Part shown: piece after piece, positions 1 through 6,273 of the stretch
Numbering within the stretch: position 1 is the stretch's first letter
Layout of the letters: every line of letters begins with the position of its first letter
Origin: Pseudomonadota bacterium
GTDB lineage: Bacteria; Pseudomonadota; Alphaproteobacteria; Rhodobacterales; Rhodobacteraceae
Reading direction: 5' to 3'
NCBI GenBank assembly: GCA_022573605.1
Contig: JACZTQ010000103.1
Span: forward strand, 1-9,819
Length of the DNA stretch: 9,819 nt
Translations under genes and position numbers: made by a program
The notes under the pieces: model-generated
The model's database searches: none
The model's input: only the letters and a program-made list of their open reading frames with translations
What the model was told of the DNA's origin: nothing

Positions 1-177
1 GGTGATCGCTTCCGCTGCCTCGGCCGGCACGATGCCGACACCGGCCTGGGCCCGGGCCAGCGCCGCCTCGACATCGAGATAGCGCTGCACCATCGCCTGG
101 TCGGTGAACAGGGCCCGCATCGGGGCGGCGCCGAACATCTCGCCCCAGAGTTTCGAGTCGATCACGATGGATGGCAT
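1..177 (-). CDS. Fumarase/aspartase-superfamily lyase, N-terminal part (cut by window edge)
   Basis: Only the first 59 residues are present; the gene runs off the left edge. The visible N-terminus (MPSIVIDSKLWGEMFG, then MRALFTDQAMVQRYLDVEAA, then LARAQAGVGIVPAEAAEAI) has the pattern that opens adenylosuccinate lyase and 3-carboxy-cis,cis-muconate cycloisomerase (PcaB-like) proteins: a short lead, an 'M..lFsd...v..yLdvEaALA.aqa.lGiiP.eaA' helix pair. Members of this superfamily form homotetramers and eliminate fumarate-type products from succinyl compounds or catalyse the related cycloisomerisation. None of the three conserved active-site regions lies in the visible part, so the reaction cannot be told. 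An AGGAG ribosome binding site at 184-188, six bases before the ATG, supports the start. The gene follows the aldehyde dehydrogenase by 44 bp on the same strand, so the two are probably co-transcribed. The family call is fairly sure, the substrate unknown. Confidence 0.8.
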   Translation of the reverse strand, partial: MPSIVIDSKLWGEMFGAAPMRALFTDQAMVQRYLDVEAALARAQAGVGIVPAEAAEAIT

Positions 178-221
178 GGTGCGCTCCTGATCTGGCTATC
201 GCTGCGGATGGGTCACGGCCA

Positions 222-1703
222 TCACCGCATCACGAAGGGGTTGCCTGGCGGGGCGTCGGAGATCGAGATCCAGACCGATTTGGTCTCCAGATACTCGTGG
301 ATCGCCTCGATGCCGCTCTCGCGGCCAATGCCGGAATGCTTCATCCCGCCGAACGGCATCATGTAGCTGATGGCGCGGTAGGTGTTGACCCAGACCGTGC
401 CCGCCTTCAGCGCCCTCGACATCCGGATTGCGCGGGCGATGTCCTTGGTCCACACCCCCGCCGCCAGGCCGTAGATCACGTCGTTGCCGATCTCGACCGC
501 CTCGGCCTCGTCCGTAAAACCGATGATCGAGAGCACCGGGCCGAAGACCTCCTCCTGGGCGATGCGCATCCGGTTGGTGACGTCGGTGAAGATGGTCGGC
601 TGGACGAACTGGCCGCCGCTCAGCCCCGGCCCCTCGGCCGGACCGCCGCCGAACAGGCAGCGCGCGCCCTCGCCCTTGGCGATGGCGATATAGTCGAGGA
701 TCTTCCGGTACTGCGGTGCCGTGGTCACCGGGCCGATATTGGTCTCGGGCAGCATCGGGTCGCCGATTTTCGCAGTCTTGGCGATGGCGATCAGCTTCTC
801 GGTGAACTCGTCGCGGATCGTGTTCTGCACCAGCAGGCGCGAGCCCGCCACGCAGGTCTGCCCGGTGGCGGCAAAGATGCCCGAGACCGCGCCCGCCGCC
901 GCCGCGTCCAGATCGGCGTCGGCGAAGACGATGTTGGGCGACTTGCCGCCGAGCTCGAGCGAGACCCTTTTGAGGCCCTTGGCCGCCGCGGCGTAGATCC
1001 GCGCCCCGGTGGCGTCCGAGCCGGTGAAGGTGATCTTGGCCACATCCTTGTGCTCGACCAGCGCCGCACCGGCCTCCGGGCCGAAGCCGGCGACGACGTT
1101 GAAGACGCCGTCGGGCAAGCCCGCCTCGCGGGTCAGGGCGGCGAATTCCAACGACGAGGCGGAGGTGAATTCGGAGGGCTTGACTACCACCGCACAGCCC
1201 GCCGCCAGCGCCGGGGCGCATTTCCAGGCGATGAACAGCAAGGGCGAGTTCCAGGCCGTCAGCGCCCCGACCACGCCGACCGGCTCGTGGGTGGTGAAGG
1301 CGAAGATGTCGGGCTTGTCGATCGGGGGCACCGTGCCCTCGACCTTGTCGGCCAGCCCGGCGAAGTAATACCACCACTCCGGGTGGTAGCGCAGTTGCCC
1401 CAGCATCTCGGAGATCAGCTTGCCGTTGTCGCGAACCTCGATCTCGGCCAGCCGCTCGGCGCTCAACGCCACCAGGTCGCCGAGCTTGCGCAGGCACCTG
1501 GCCCGGGCCGAGGGGGTCATGGTGGCCCAGGGGCCGGTGGTCATCGCCCGCTTGGCCGCCGCCACCGCCCGATCGATGTCCTCGGCGGAGCCGCGCGGGA
1601 TGCGGGCCCAGACCTCGCCGCGATAAGGGTCGTGGCTGTCGAACCACTCGCCCCCGGCGGGATCGACGTAAGCGCCGTCGATGAAATGCTGGTAGGTTTT
1701 CAT
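222..1703 (-). CDS. NAD(P)-dependent aldehyde dehydrogenase
   Basis: This 493-aa protein is full length for the aldehyde dehydrogenase superfamily, which oxidises aldehydes to carboxylic acids with NAD+ or NADP+ in the cytoplasm. All key residues are visible: Asn152 in AWNSPL (oxyanion site), Lys175 in VVKPSE (cofactor ribose contact), the GSDATG turn near 228-233 in the Rossmann fold, the general base Glu250 in LELGGKSP, the nucleophile Cys284 in GQTCVAGSR, and Glu385 in EEVFGPV. The C-terminal PFGGMKHSGIGRESG segment is also typical. A GGGGG-rich ribosome binding site at 1713-1717 lies nine bases before the ATG. It is the first gene of a leftward operon with the lyase fragment and is divergent from the molybdenum hydroxylase genes, which suggests one pathway. 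Sequence alone does not tell the aldehyde. Family certain, substrate unknown. Confidence 0.95.
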   Translation of the reverse strand: MKTYQHFIDGAYVDPAGGEWFDSHDPYRGEVWARIPRGSAEDIDRAVAAAKRAMTTGPWATMTPSARARCLRKLGDLVALSAERLAEIEVRDNGKLISEMLGQLRYHPEWWYYFAGLADKVEGTVPPIDKPDIFAFTTHEPVGVVGALTAWNSPLLFIAWKCAPALAAGCAVVVKPSEFTSASSLEFAALTREAGLPDGVFNVVAGFGPEAGAALVEHKDVAKITFTGSDATGARIYAAAAKGLKRVSLELGGKSPNIVFADADLDAAAAGAVSGIFAATGQTCVAGSRLLVQNTIRDEFTEKLIAIAKTAKIGDPMLPETNIGPVTTAPQYRKILDYIAIAKGEGARCLFGGGPAEGPGLSGGQFVQPTIFTDVTNRMRIAQEEVFGPVLSIIGFTDEAEAVEIGNDVIYGLAAGVWTKDIARAIRMSRALKAGTVWVNTYRAISYMMPFGGMKHSGIGRESGIEAIHEYLETKSVWISISDAPPGNPFVMR

Positions 1704-1944
1704 GGCGCAAATCCCCCTTTGCTACGCCACCCGAGGCCGTTGTTCCTGCGCATCGGGATAATAGGCGGGATCGGCCGGAACCAAAGCCCTTGTTTGTTAT
1801 CGGCGCAAGGTTCTCGCAGGATAGGAAATCCGGTGCTCCCCGGCTTGACGCCATCTGACCACAGTCGTTAGTTACGTTCTCGGTCGCGCTGTGCAAATGT
1901 GCCGGCCGTTGGCTGAAACACCTGAGATTTGGGAAGCATCACGC
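1704..1944. promoter_or_regulatory. Divergent intergenic region with candidate promoters
   Basis: This 241-bp gap separates the leftward aldehyde dehydrogenase from the rightward FAD subunit gene and must hold both promoters. Rightward, TTGACG at 1845-1850 followed after 18 bases by TAGTTA (1869-1874) is a weak sigma-70-like candidate. Leftward, the minus strand reads TATTAT at 1758-1763, a 5/6 match to a -10 box, but the hexamer 17 bases upstream (CTTTGG) is a poor -35. An imperfect CAAA/TTTG inverted repeat lies near 1781-1796. I see no convincing long operator palindrome, and no regulator gene lies in the window. The location is certain; the individual boxes are inference. Confidence 0.35.
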
Positions 1945-2832
1945 ATGAGATATGAAGCGCCCCGGACGCTGGAGAGCGCCGTCGCACTGCTGGCCGGAGA
2001 GCCTGGTTCGGCGCAGATTCTCGCTGGCGGCACCGACCTTTTGGTCCGGTTGAAGTCGGACATCGGCGAGCCCGATCTGGTCATCGACATCAAGCGCATC
2101 GAGGCCATGAAGGCGATCACCGCCGAGGACGGCGGCTGGCGCATCGGCGCCACGGTCTCCGGGGCCGAGCTGGGCGAGCACGACGGCGTGGGCGCCGCCT
2201 GGCCCGGCGTGGTCGAGGCGGCCGAGCTGATCGGCTCGACCCAGATCCAGGGCCGGGCGACGATGGTGGGCAACCTGTGCAACGCCTCGCCGGCGGCCGA
2301 CAGCGTGCCGGCGCTGATCGCCGCCGAGGCAGTGGCCCGCGTCACCGGACCGGACGGCACCCGCGATGTGGCGGTGGGCGAGATCGCCACCGGGCCGGGC
2401 CAGACCTCGCTGGCCAAGGGCGAGATCGTCGCTTCGATCTTGCTGCCGGCGCGCCCGGCGCGCTCGGGCGACGCCTACCTGCGCTTTATCCCGCGCACCG
2501 AGATGGACATTGCGGTGGTCGGCGTCGGCGTCAGCCTGACGCTGGACGCCTCGGGCATCTGCACCGCGGCGCGCGTCGGGCTGGGCGCGGTCGCGGCCAC
2601 CGTGCTGCTGGTCGAGGCGGCGGCGGCGGCGCTGATCGGCACCGCTATCGACGAGGCCGCGCTGGAGCGGCTGGCGGCGGCCTGCTCGGCGGCATGCAAA
2701 CCGATCGACGACAAGCGCGGCACCATCGAATTCCGCACCAAGGTGGCGGGCGTGCTGGCGCGCCGCGCCGCCGCCATCGCGCTGGCCCGGGCACTCAGCG
2801 GGCACTCAACGGCGCGAAAGGCTGAGAAATGA
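1945..2832 (+). CDS. Xanthine dehydrogenase/CO dehydrogenase family, FAD-binding medium subunit
   Basis: This 295-aa protein is the flavin subunit of a three-part molybdenum hydroxylase (CoxM/CutM/HcrB type). It carries FAD and passes electrons from the iron-sulfur subunit to the final acceptor. The two FAD motifs are clear: AGGTDLL at residues 27-33 and a T-x-x-GNL-x-x-x-SPAAD signature at 106-119 (TMVGNLCNASPAAD). The C-terminal DDKRGTIEFRTKVAGVLARRA segment fits the family's C-terminal domain. There is no insertion for an extra [4Fe-4S] cluster as in 4-hydroxybenzoyl-CoA reductase. I start at ATG 1945 (MRYEAPRTLESAVALLA), the usual N-terminus of this family, with GGGAAG about ten bases upstream. 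An ATG at 1891 would add 18 residues (MQMCRPLAE...) that do not look like this family. The stop overlaps the next start (ATGA), indicating translational coupling. Confidence 0.93.
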   Translation: MRYEAPRTLESAVALLAGEPGSAQILAGGTDLLVRLKSDIGEPDLVIDIKRIEAMKAITAEDGGWRIGATVSGAELGEHDGVGAAWPGVVEAAELIGSTQIQGRATMVGNLCNASPAADSVPALIAAEAVARVTGPDGTRDVAVGEIATGPGQTSLAKGEIVASILLPARPARSGDAYLRFIPRTEMDIAVVGVGVSLTLDASGICTAARVGLGAVAATVLLVEAAAAALIGTAIDEAALERLAAACSAACKPIDDKRGTIEFRTKVAGVLARRAAAIALARALSGHSTARKAEK

Positions 2833-3305
2833 CCCAGATCCATGTTTCCACCACGATCAACGGCGACGCGGTCGAGTTCCTCTGCGAGGCGCAAGAGACA
2901 CTGCTGGACGTGCTGCGTGACCGCCTCGGCCTGACCGGCGCCAAGGAAGGCTGCGGCACCGGCGACTGCGGCGCCTGCTCGGTGACGCTCGATAAGAGGC
3001 TGGTCTGCTCGTGCCTGGTGCTGGGGGCCGAGGTCGAGGGCCGCGAGATCACCACCATCGAGGGCATGGCCGACGGCGAGATCCTGCACCCGTTGCAACA
3101 GAAGTTCCTGGAACACGCGGCGCTGCAATGCGGCATCTGCACCCCGGGCATCCTGGTCGCCGCCAAGGCGCTGCTGGAGAAGAACCCGGACCCGACCGAG
3201 ACCGAGACGCGTTACTGGCTGGCCGGCAATCTCTGCCGCTGCACCGGATACGACAAGATCATCCGCGCGGTGATGGACGCGGCCGAGCAGATGCGGGGGG
3301 CGTAA
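2829..3305 (+). CDS. Xanthine dehydrogenase family, [2Fe-2S] small subunit
   Basis: This 158-aa protein is the iron-sulfur subunit of the same hydroxylase, moving electrons from the molybdenum centre to FAD. The N-terminal plant-ferredoxin-type domain has Cys42, Cys47, Cys50 and Cys62 (C-x4-C-x2-C-x11-C, in EGCGTGDCGACSV). The C-terminal helical domain binds the second cluster through Cys101, Cys104, Cys136 and Cys138 (CGIC ... CRC). All eight ligands and the length match the CoxS/HcrC/QorS type. There is no N-terminal Tat signal, so the enzyme is probably cytoplasmic. It overlaps the FAD gene by four bases and is three bases ahead of the molybdopterin gene, so the three subunits are made from one mRNA. 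Identification is very secure; it does not indicate the substrate. Confidence 0.97.
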   Translation: MTQIHVSTTINGDAVEFLCEAQETLLDVLRDRLGLTGAKEGCGTGDCGACSVTLDKRLVCSCLVLGAEVEGREITTIEGMADGEILHPLQQKFLEHAALQCGICTPGILVAAKALLEKNPDPTETETRYWLAGNLCRCTGYDKIIRAVMDAAEQMRGA

Positions 3306-3308
3306 GCC

Positions 3309-5576
3309 ATGGCGCGCGACGACAAGCCCGAGGCCGAGGGCCGGGTCTTCAAGATCGTCGGCACCCGCCCGATCCGGCCCGACGGCATCGACAAGGTGAC
3401 CGGCCGCGCCCGCTTCGGTGCCGACATGAGCGCGCCGGGCATGCTGGTGGGCCTGGTGCTGCGCAGCCCGCATGCCCATGCCCGCATCCGCGGCATCGGC
3501 ACCGCCAGGGCCGAGGCCCTGACCGGCGTCAAGGCGGTGATCACGCGGGCCGATTTCGCCCTGGATTCCGGGGACATCGACGACGACGACCTGCGCGACA
3601 TCCTCCACAACGTCATGGCCCACGACAAGGCGCTCTACGACGGCCATGCGGTGGCGGCGGTGGCCGCAGTCAGCGCACCGGTGGCGCGCCGGGCGCTGGC
3701 TCTGATCGAGGTCGACTACGAGGTGCTGCCCCACGTCATCGATGTCGACGAGGCGATGAAGCCCGACGCCCCGGTGCTGCACCAGGGCCGCTCCGACGAG
3801 ACCGTGCCCGCAGGCATGTCGGCCAATGTCATGCACCGTTTCGAGTTCGGCCACGGCGATGTCGAGGCCGGTTTCGCCGAGGCCGACGTGGTGATCGAGC
3901 GCAGCTTCAGGACCGCCGCGACCCACCAGGGCTATATCGAGCCCCATGCCTGTCTCGCTTCGATGGGGCCGGACGGGCAGGCCGATCTGTGGTGCTGCAC
4001 CCAGGGCCACTACATGGTGCGCAACACCTGCGCCGGGCTGCTGGGGCTGGATGCCAGCCAACTGAAGGTGACCGCCTCCGAGATCGGCGGCGGCTTCGGC
4101 GGCAAGACCACGGTTTTCCTCGAGCCGGTGGCGCTGGCGCTGGCGCGCAAGTCCGGGCGGCCGGTGAAGATGGTGATGAGCCGCGACGAGGTGCTGCGCG
4201 CCTCCGGCCCGACCTCCTCGACCTCGATCGACGTGAAGATCGGCATGAAACGCGACGGCGCCATCACCGCCGGGTGGGCCGAGCTGCGCTACCAGGGCGG
4301 CGCCTTCCCCGGCTCGCCGGTCCAGTTCGGCGCCATGAGCTGCTTTGCCGCCTACGACCTGAAAAACGTCCAGGCGATCGGCTGGGACGTGGTCGCCAAC
4401 CGGCCCAAGCAGGCCGCCTATCGCGCCCCCGGCGCGCCGATGGGGGCCTATGCGGTCGAGAGCGTGGTCGATGAGCTGTGCGAAAAGCTGGGGCTCGACC
4501 GGCTCGAGGTGCGCCTCAAGAACGCCTCGCGCGACGGCACCAAGGCGGCCTACGGCCCGCGCTTCGGGCGCATCGGGCTGACCGCGACGCTGGAGGCGGC
4601 CAAGGCGCATCCGCACTACACCGCGCCGCTCGGCCCGAACCAGGGCCGGGGTGTCGCCTGCGGCTTCTGGTTCAACTTCGGCGGCGACACCTGCGTCACC
4701 CTGAACGTGAACGCGGACGGCACCGTCGGCCTCTCGGAGGGCAACCCGGATATCGGCGGCTCGCGGGCCGCGATGACGATGATGGCGGCGGAGGAACTGG
4801 GCATCCCCTACGAGCGGGTGCGCACCACCATCGCCGACACCAGCGCGCTGGGCCAGAACGAGGTCACCGACGGCAGCCGGGTGACCTTCGCGGTCGGGCT
4901 GGCGACTATCAAGGCGGCGCGCGCGGCGATCACCGTCATGTGCGCGCGGGCCGCCAAGATCTGGGGCATCGACGAGGACGCGGTGGTCTGGGAAGACGGC
5001 CACGCCAAGCCGGCCGGGCCGAACGCCGGCCAGTTCCCGCCGATGTCGCTGGCCGAGATCGCCGCGCTCTACGCCAACACCGGCGGCCCGATCGCCGGGC
5101 ACCACGAGGTCACCGCCGAGGGCGCCGGGGTCAGCTTCGCCACCCATCTGGTCGACGCCGAGGTCGATCCGGAGACCGGGGCGGTGACAATCCTGCGCTA
5201 CACGGTGTTCCAGGACGCCGGCAAGGCGGTGCACCCGGCCTATGTCGAGGGCCAGTTCCAGGGCGGCGCGGTGCAGGGCATCGGCTGGGCGCTGAACGAG
5301 GAGTATATCTATGGCGCCGATGGCCGGTTGCAGAACCCGGGTTTCCTCGACTACCGCATTCCGGTCGCCTCGGACCTGCCGATGATCGACACCGTGATCA
5401 TCGAGGTGGCCAACCCGGGCCACCCCTACGGGGTGCGCGGGGTCGGCGAGACCTCGATCGTGCCGCCGCTGGCGGCGGTCGCCAACGCGGTCTCGGCGGC
5501 GGCGGGGGTCCGGCTGACGCAACTGCCGATGTCGCCGCCGAAGGTTCTGGCGGCAATCGATGCGGCGCGCGGCTAG
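3309..5576 (+). CDS. Xanthine dehydrogenase family, molybdopterin-binding large subunit
   Basis: This 755-aa protein is the catalytic subunit. It binds the molybdenum cofactor and hydroxylates the substrate with oxygen from water. The N-terminal a/b hammerhead domain covers about residues 25-140. Cofactor motifs are IGGGFGGK at 259-266, the active-site loop YRAPGAP at 371-377, GQFQGGAVQGIGW at 648-660, and GVGETS at 711-716 with the expected catalytic base Glu714. The loop is AYRAPG as in xanthine, purine or aromatic hydroxylases, not the AYRCSFR loop of form I CO dehydrogenase, so a CO dehydrogenase name is not justified. Where many relatives have a GQG-x-x-T motif, this one reads NPDIGGSRAAM (479-489), perhaps marking a subfamily. 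A purine-rich run at 3295-3300 precedes the ATG. The substrate is unknown; N-heterocycles or aromatics are plausible because an aldehyde dehydrogenase and a lyase are encoded divergently. Confidence 0.95.
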   Translation: MARDDKPEAEGRVFKIVGTRPIRPDGIDKVTGRARFGADMSAPGMLVGLVLRSPHAHARIRGIGTARAEALTGVKAVITRADFALDSGDIDDDDLRDILHNVMAHDKALYDGHAVAAVAAVSAPVARRALALIEVDYEVLPHVIDVDEAMKPDAPVLHQGRSDETVPAGMSANVMHRFEFGHGDVEAGFAEADVVIERSFRTAATHQGYIEPHACLASMGPDGQADLWCCTQGHYMVRNTCAGLLGLDASQLKVTASEIGGGFGGKTTVFLEPVALALARKSGRPVKMVMSRDEVLRASGPTSSTSIDVKIGMKRDGAITAGWAELRYQGGAFPGSPVQFGAMSCFAAYDLKNVQAIGWDVVANRPKQAAYRAPGAPMGAYAVESVVDELCEKLGLDRLEVRLKNASRDGTKAAYGPRFGRIGLTATLEAAKAHPHYTAPLGPNQGRGVACGFWFNFGGDTCVTLNVNADGTVGLSEGNPDIGGSRAAMTMMAAEELGIPYERVRTTIADTSALGQNEVTDGSRVTFAVGLATIKAARAAITVMCARAAKIWGIDEDAVVWEDGHAKPAGPNAGQFPPMSLAEIAALYANTGGPIAGHHEVTAEGAGVSFATHLVDAEVDPETGAVTILRYTVFQDAGKAVHPAYVEGQFQGGAVQGIGWALNEEYIYGADGRLQNPGFLDYRIPVASDLPMIDTVIIEVANPGHPYGVRGVGETSIVPPLAAVANAVSAAAGVRLTQLPMSPPKVLAAIDAARG

Positions 5577-5677
5577 AGCGATTTCAAGCAAAGTGACTTC
5601 ACTTTGCGACTCGGAAATCGCGGCAAAACAAAGGGATAGAGCCTCCGGCCTGATTCCATCGGATCGGATAAGGCTCT
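5577..5677. repeat. Structured intergenic palindromic repeat element
   Basis: The gap before the MoaD-like gene holds nested perfect inverted repeats. The outer arms are GCGATTTC (5578-5585) and GAAATCGC (5614-5621). The inner arms are GCAAAGTGA (5588-5596) and TCACTTTGC (5599-5607) with only two bases between them. A second unit follows, with arms AGAGCCT (5638-5644) and AGGCTCT (5671-5677) enclosing a smaller GATTCC/GGATC stem. Between the units lies AAAACAAAGGGATAGAGC. From memory, this last segment resembles dispersed intergenic repeats of alphaproteobacteria; I could not search. It could also act as a stem-loop that separates expression of the large subunit from the downstream gene. The inverted repeats are seen directly; membership in a dispersed family is inference. 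Confidence 0.7.
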
Positions 5678-5695
5678 GAGCCCTGGGGAGGAACA

Positions 5696-5941
5696 ATGGT
5701 CCGGGTCGCGATCTGGGGCTCGCTGCGCGCCGCCACCGGGGGGCGCGCCGAGGTCGAGGTCGAGGCCGGCAATCTTCGCGAGCTGCTCGACCGGCTGGCG
5801 GAGGCTCATCCCGGCATCCGGCCGCAGATCGACCGGGGCGTCTCGGTGGTGATCGACGGGCTGGTCTACAACGATTCCTGGTTCACGCCGGTGCGGCCGG
5901 ACAGCGAGGTGGTGCTGCTGCCCCGGATCGTCGGGGGGTAG
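5696..5941 (+). CDS. MoaD/ThiS-family small sulfur carrier protein
   Basis: This 81-aa protein has the size and pattern of beta-grasp sulfur carriers: a first strand VRVAIWGSLR, an acidic strand RAEVEVEAGNLRELLDRLAEAHPGI with the following helix, the strand VSVVIDGLVYND, and the tail PDSEVVLLPRIVGG ending in the diagnostic Gly80-Gly81. In MoaD and ThiS the terminal glycine is adenylated by a MoeB/ThiF-type enzyme and converted to a thiocarboxylate that donates sulfur, in MoaD's case to make molybdopterin. A strong GGGGAGGAA ribosome binding site lies just before the ATG. It sits 119 bp downstream of the molybdopterin subunit on the same strand, beyond the palindromic repeat. No MoaE or MoeB gene is in view, so whether it serves general cofactor synthesis, a dedicated role for this hydroxylase, or another sulfur transfer is open. 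Confidence 0.82.
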   Translation: MVRVAIWGSLRAATGGRAEVEVEAGNLRELLDRLAEAHPGIRPQIDRGVSVVIDGLVYNDSWFTPVRPDSEVVLLPRIVGG

Positions 5942-5953
5942 GGCAAATTCCAC

Positions 5954-6001
5954 CCGGGCCGAGCCGCCCGGTTCGCGCCCGATCGGCTTCGCGGCGGTTT
6001 T
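5954..6001 (+). terminator. Possible transcription terminator after the MoaD-like gene
   Basis: A perfect six-base stem CCGGGC (5954-5959) / GCCCGG (5966-5971) with a six-base loop is followed by a second GC-rich weak stem, CGCC (5976-5979) / GGCG (5993-5996), ending in GGTTTTG. The T run is only four bases and belongs to the weaker stem, so this is a modest candidate for an intrinsic terminator of the hydroxylase operon. No gene is visible between 5942 and 6041. Confidence 0.25.
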
Positions 6002-6041
6002 GCAGAGCGGGTAATTTCAAGACAAGTGGTTGATTTCATTA

Positions 6042-6097
6042 TGGTCCGGACGCCGGGACTCGAACCCGGATGGCCTAAGCCGAGGGATTTTAAGTCC
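6042..6097 (-). other. attL candidate: 3' fragment of tRNA-Leu(UAA)
   Basis: Read on the minus strand this is the 3' part of a tRNA-Leu. It has an anticodon loop CTTAAAA with anticodon TAA (6090-6092), a short class II variable arm with GGC/GCC pairing, a perfect T arm (CCGGG, loop TTCGAGT, CCCGG at 6053-6069), the acceptor 3' strand CGTCCGG (6046-6052), discriminator A, and an encoded CCA (6042-6044). The 5' half is absent: no CCGGACG acceptor partner and no D arm are found upstream, and the anticodon stem already has a mismatch at its fourth pair. An integrase gene follows 176 bp to the right. This is the expected left junction when an element recombines within a tRNA gene, leaving the original 3' end here and rebuilding the intact tRNA at its other end. 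The fragment itself should not give a functional tRNA. Confidence 0.85.
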
Positions 6098-6189
6098 TTT
6101 CCGTTTCCCCGCTCCTCATTTCCGCTGATTTCCAGAGATGCTAATATGCACTGTAATTCAGCAAGTTAACATACGCAAAATTTGCCTCA

Positions 6190-6218
6190 TTGCCGCTCGA
6201 TGCGATTTACCCTATTCT
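6190..6218 (+). promoter_or_regulatory. Candidate sigma-70 promoter of the integrase gene
   Basis: TTGCCG at 6190-6195 and TATTCT at 6213-6218 are separated by the optimal 17 bases, each with 4/6 matches to the consensus hexamers. Transcription would start near 6225, giving a leader of about 50 bases that contains the TGCTGACTTTT tandem repeat. The spacer contains most of the 20-bp sequence that recurs before the helix-turn-helix gene, so this promoter may share a regulator with it. The hexamers are seen; function is inferred. Confidence 0.5.
6194..6213 (+). repeat. Copy 1 of a 20-bp element shared by two upstream regions
   Basis: CGCTCGATGCG, then A, then TTTACC, then CT. The same sequence with two substitutions occurs at 8381-8400 upstream of the helix-turn-helix gene, in the same orientation. 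This copy fills the spacer of the candidate integrase promoter. It may be a binding site for an element-encoded regulator or recombination factor. Confidence 0.6.
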
Positions 6219-6232
6219 GAGTGTCGAAAACG

Positions 6233-6254
6233 TGCTGACTTTTTGCTGACTTTT
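6233..6254 (+). repeat. Tandem TGCTGACTTTT repeat before the integrase gene
   Basis: Two exact, directly adjacent 11-base copies of TGCTGACTTTT end seven bases before the ribosome binding site of the integrase. Between the tRNA fragment and the integrase, short direct repeats are where arm-type sites for tyrosine recombinases or sites for directionality factors are usually found, so that is the most likely role. Control of integrase translation or transcription through the leader is an alternative. Confidence 0.55.
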
Positions 6255-6273
6255 TTCCTTGGAGGCACCCAGG

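Noticed and set aside
171..1896. Long open frames of about 566 codons on both strands overlapping the aldehyde dehydrogenase
   Set aside because: Both are shadows of the aldehyde dehydrogenase gene, which has all catalytic motifs in its own frame.
1891..1944. Upstream ATG start for the FAD subunit
   Set aside because: The extra 18 residues do not resemble the family N-terminus, and the MRYEAP start has a better fit and an upstream GGGAAG.
3309..5576. Naming the three-subunit enzyme a CO dehydrogenase (coxMSL)
   Set aside because: The large-subunit active-site loop reads AYRAPG and lacks the AYRCSFR cysteine loop of form I CO dehydrogenase; the generic family name is safer.
3011..5596. Two long plus-strand frames (3011-4474 and 4478-5596) within the hydroxylase genes
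   Set aside because: They are out-of-frame shadows rich in Arg/Gly/Ala with no recognisable motif.
2475..5696. A 1073-codon open frame on the minus strand opposite the hydroxylase genes
   Set aside because: It is the mirror frame of GC-rich coding sequence. The product is low-complexity, rich in Arg, Gly, His and Asp with no domain, while the plus strand encodes clear enzyme subunits.
6011..6040. A degenerate second copy of the palindromic repeat (shared ATTTCAAG with 5581-5588)
   Set aside because: Only eight bases match exactly and the inverted arms are absent, so chance similarity is more likely.
6042..6140. A complete tRNA-Leu gene at the junction
   Set aside because: No D arm or CCGGACG acceptor strand is found where the 5' half should be, and the anticodon stem is already mismatched.
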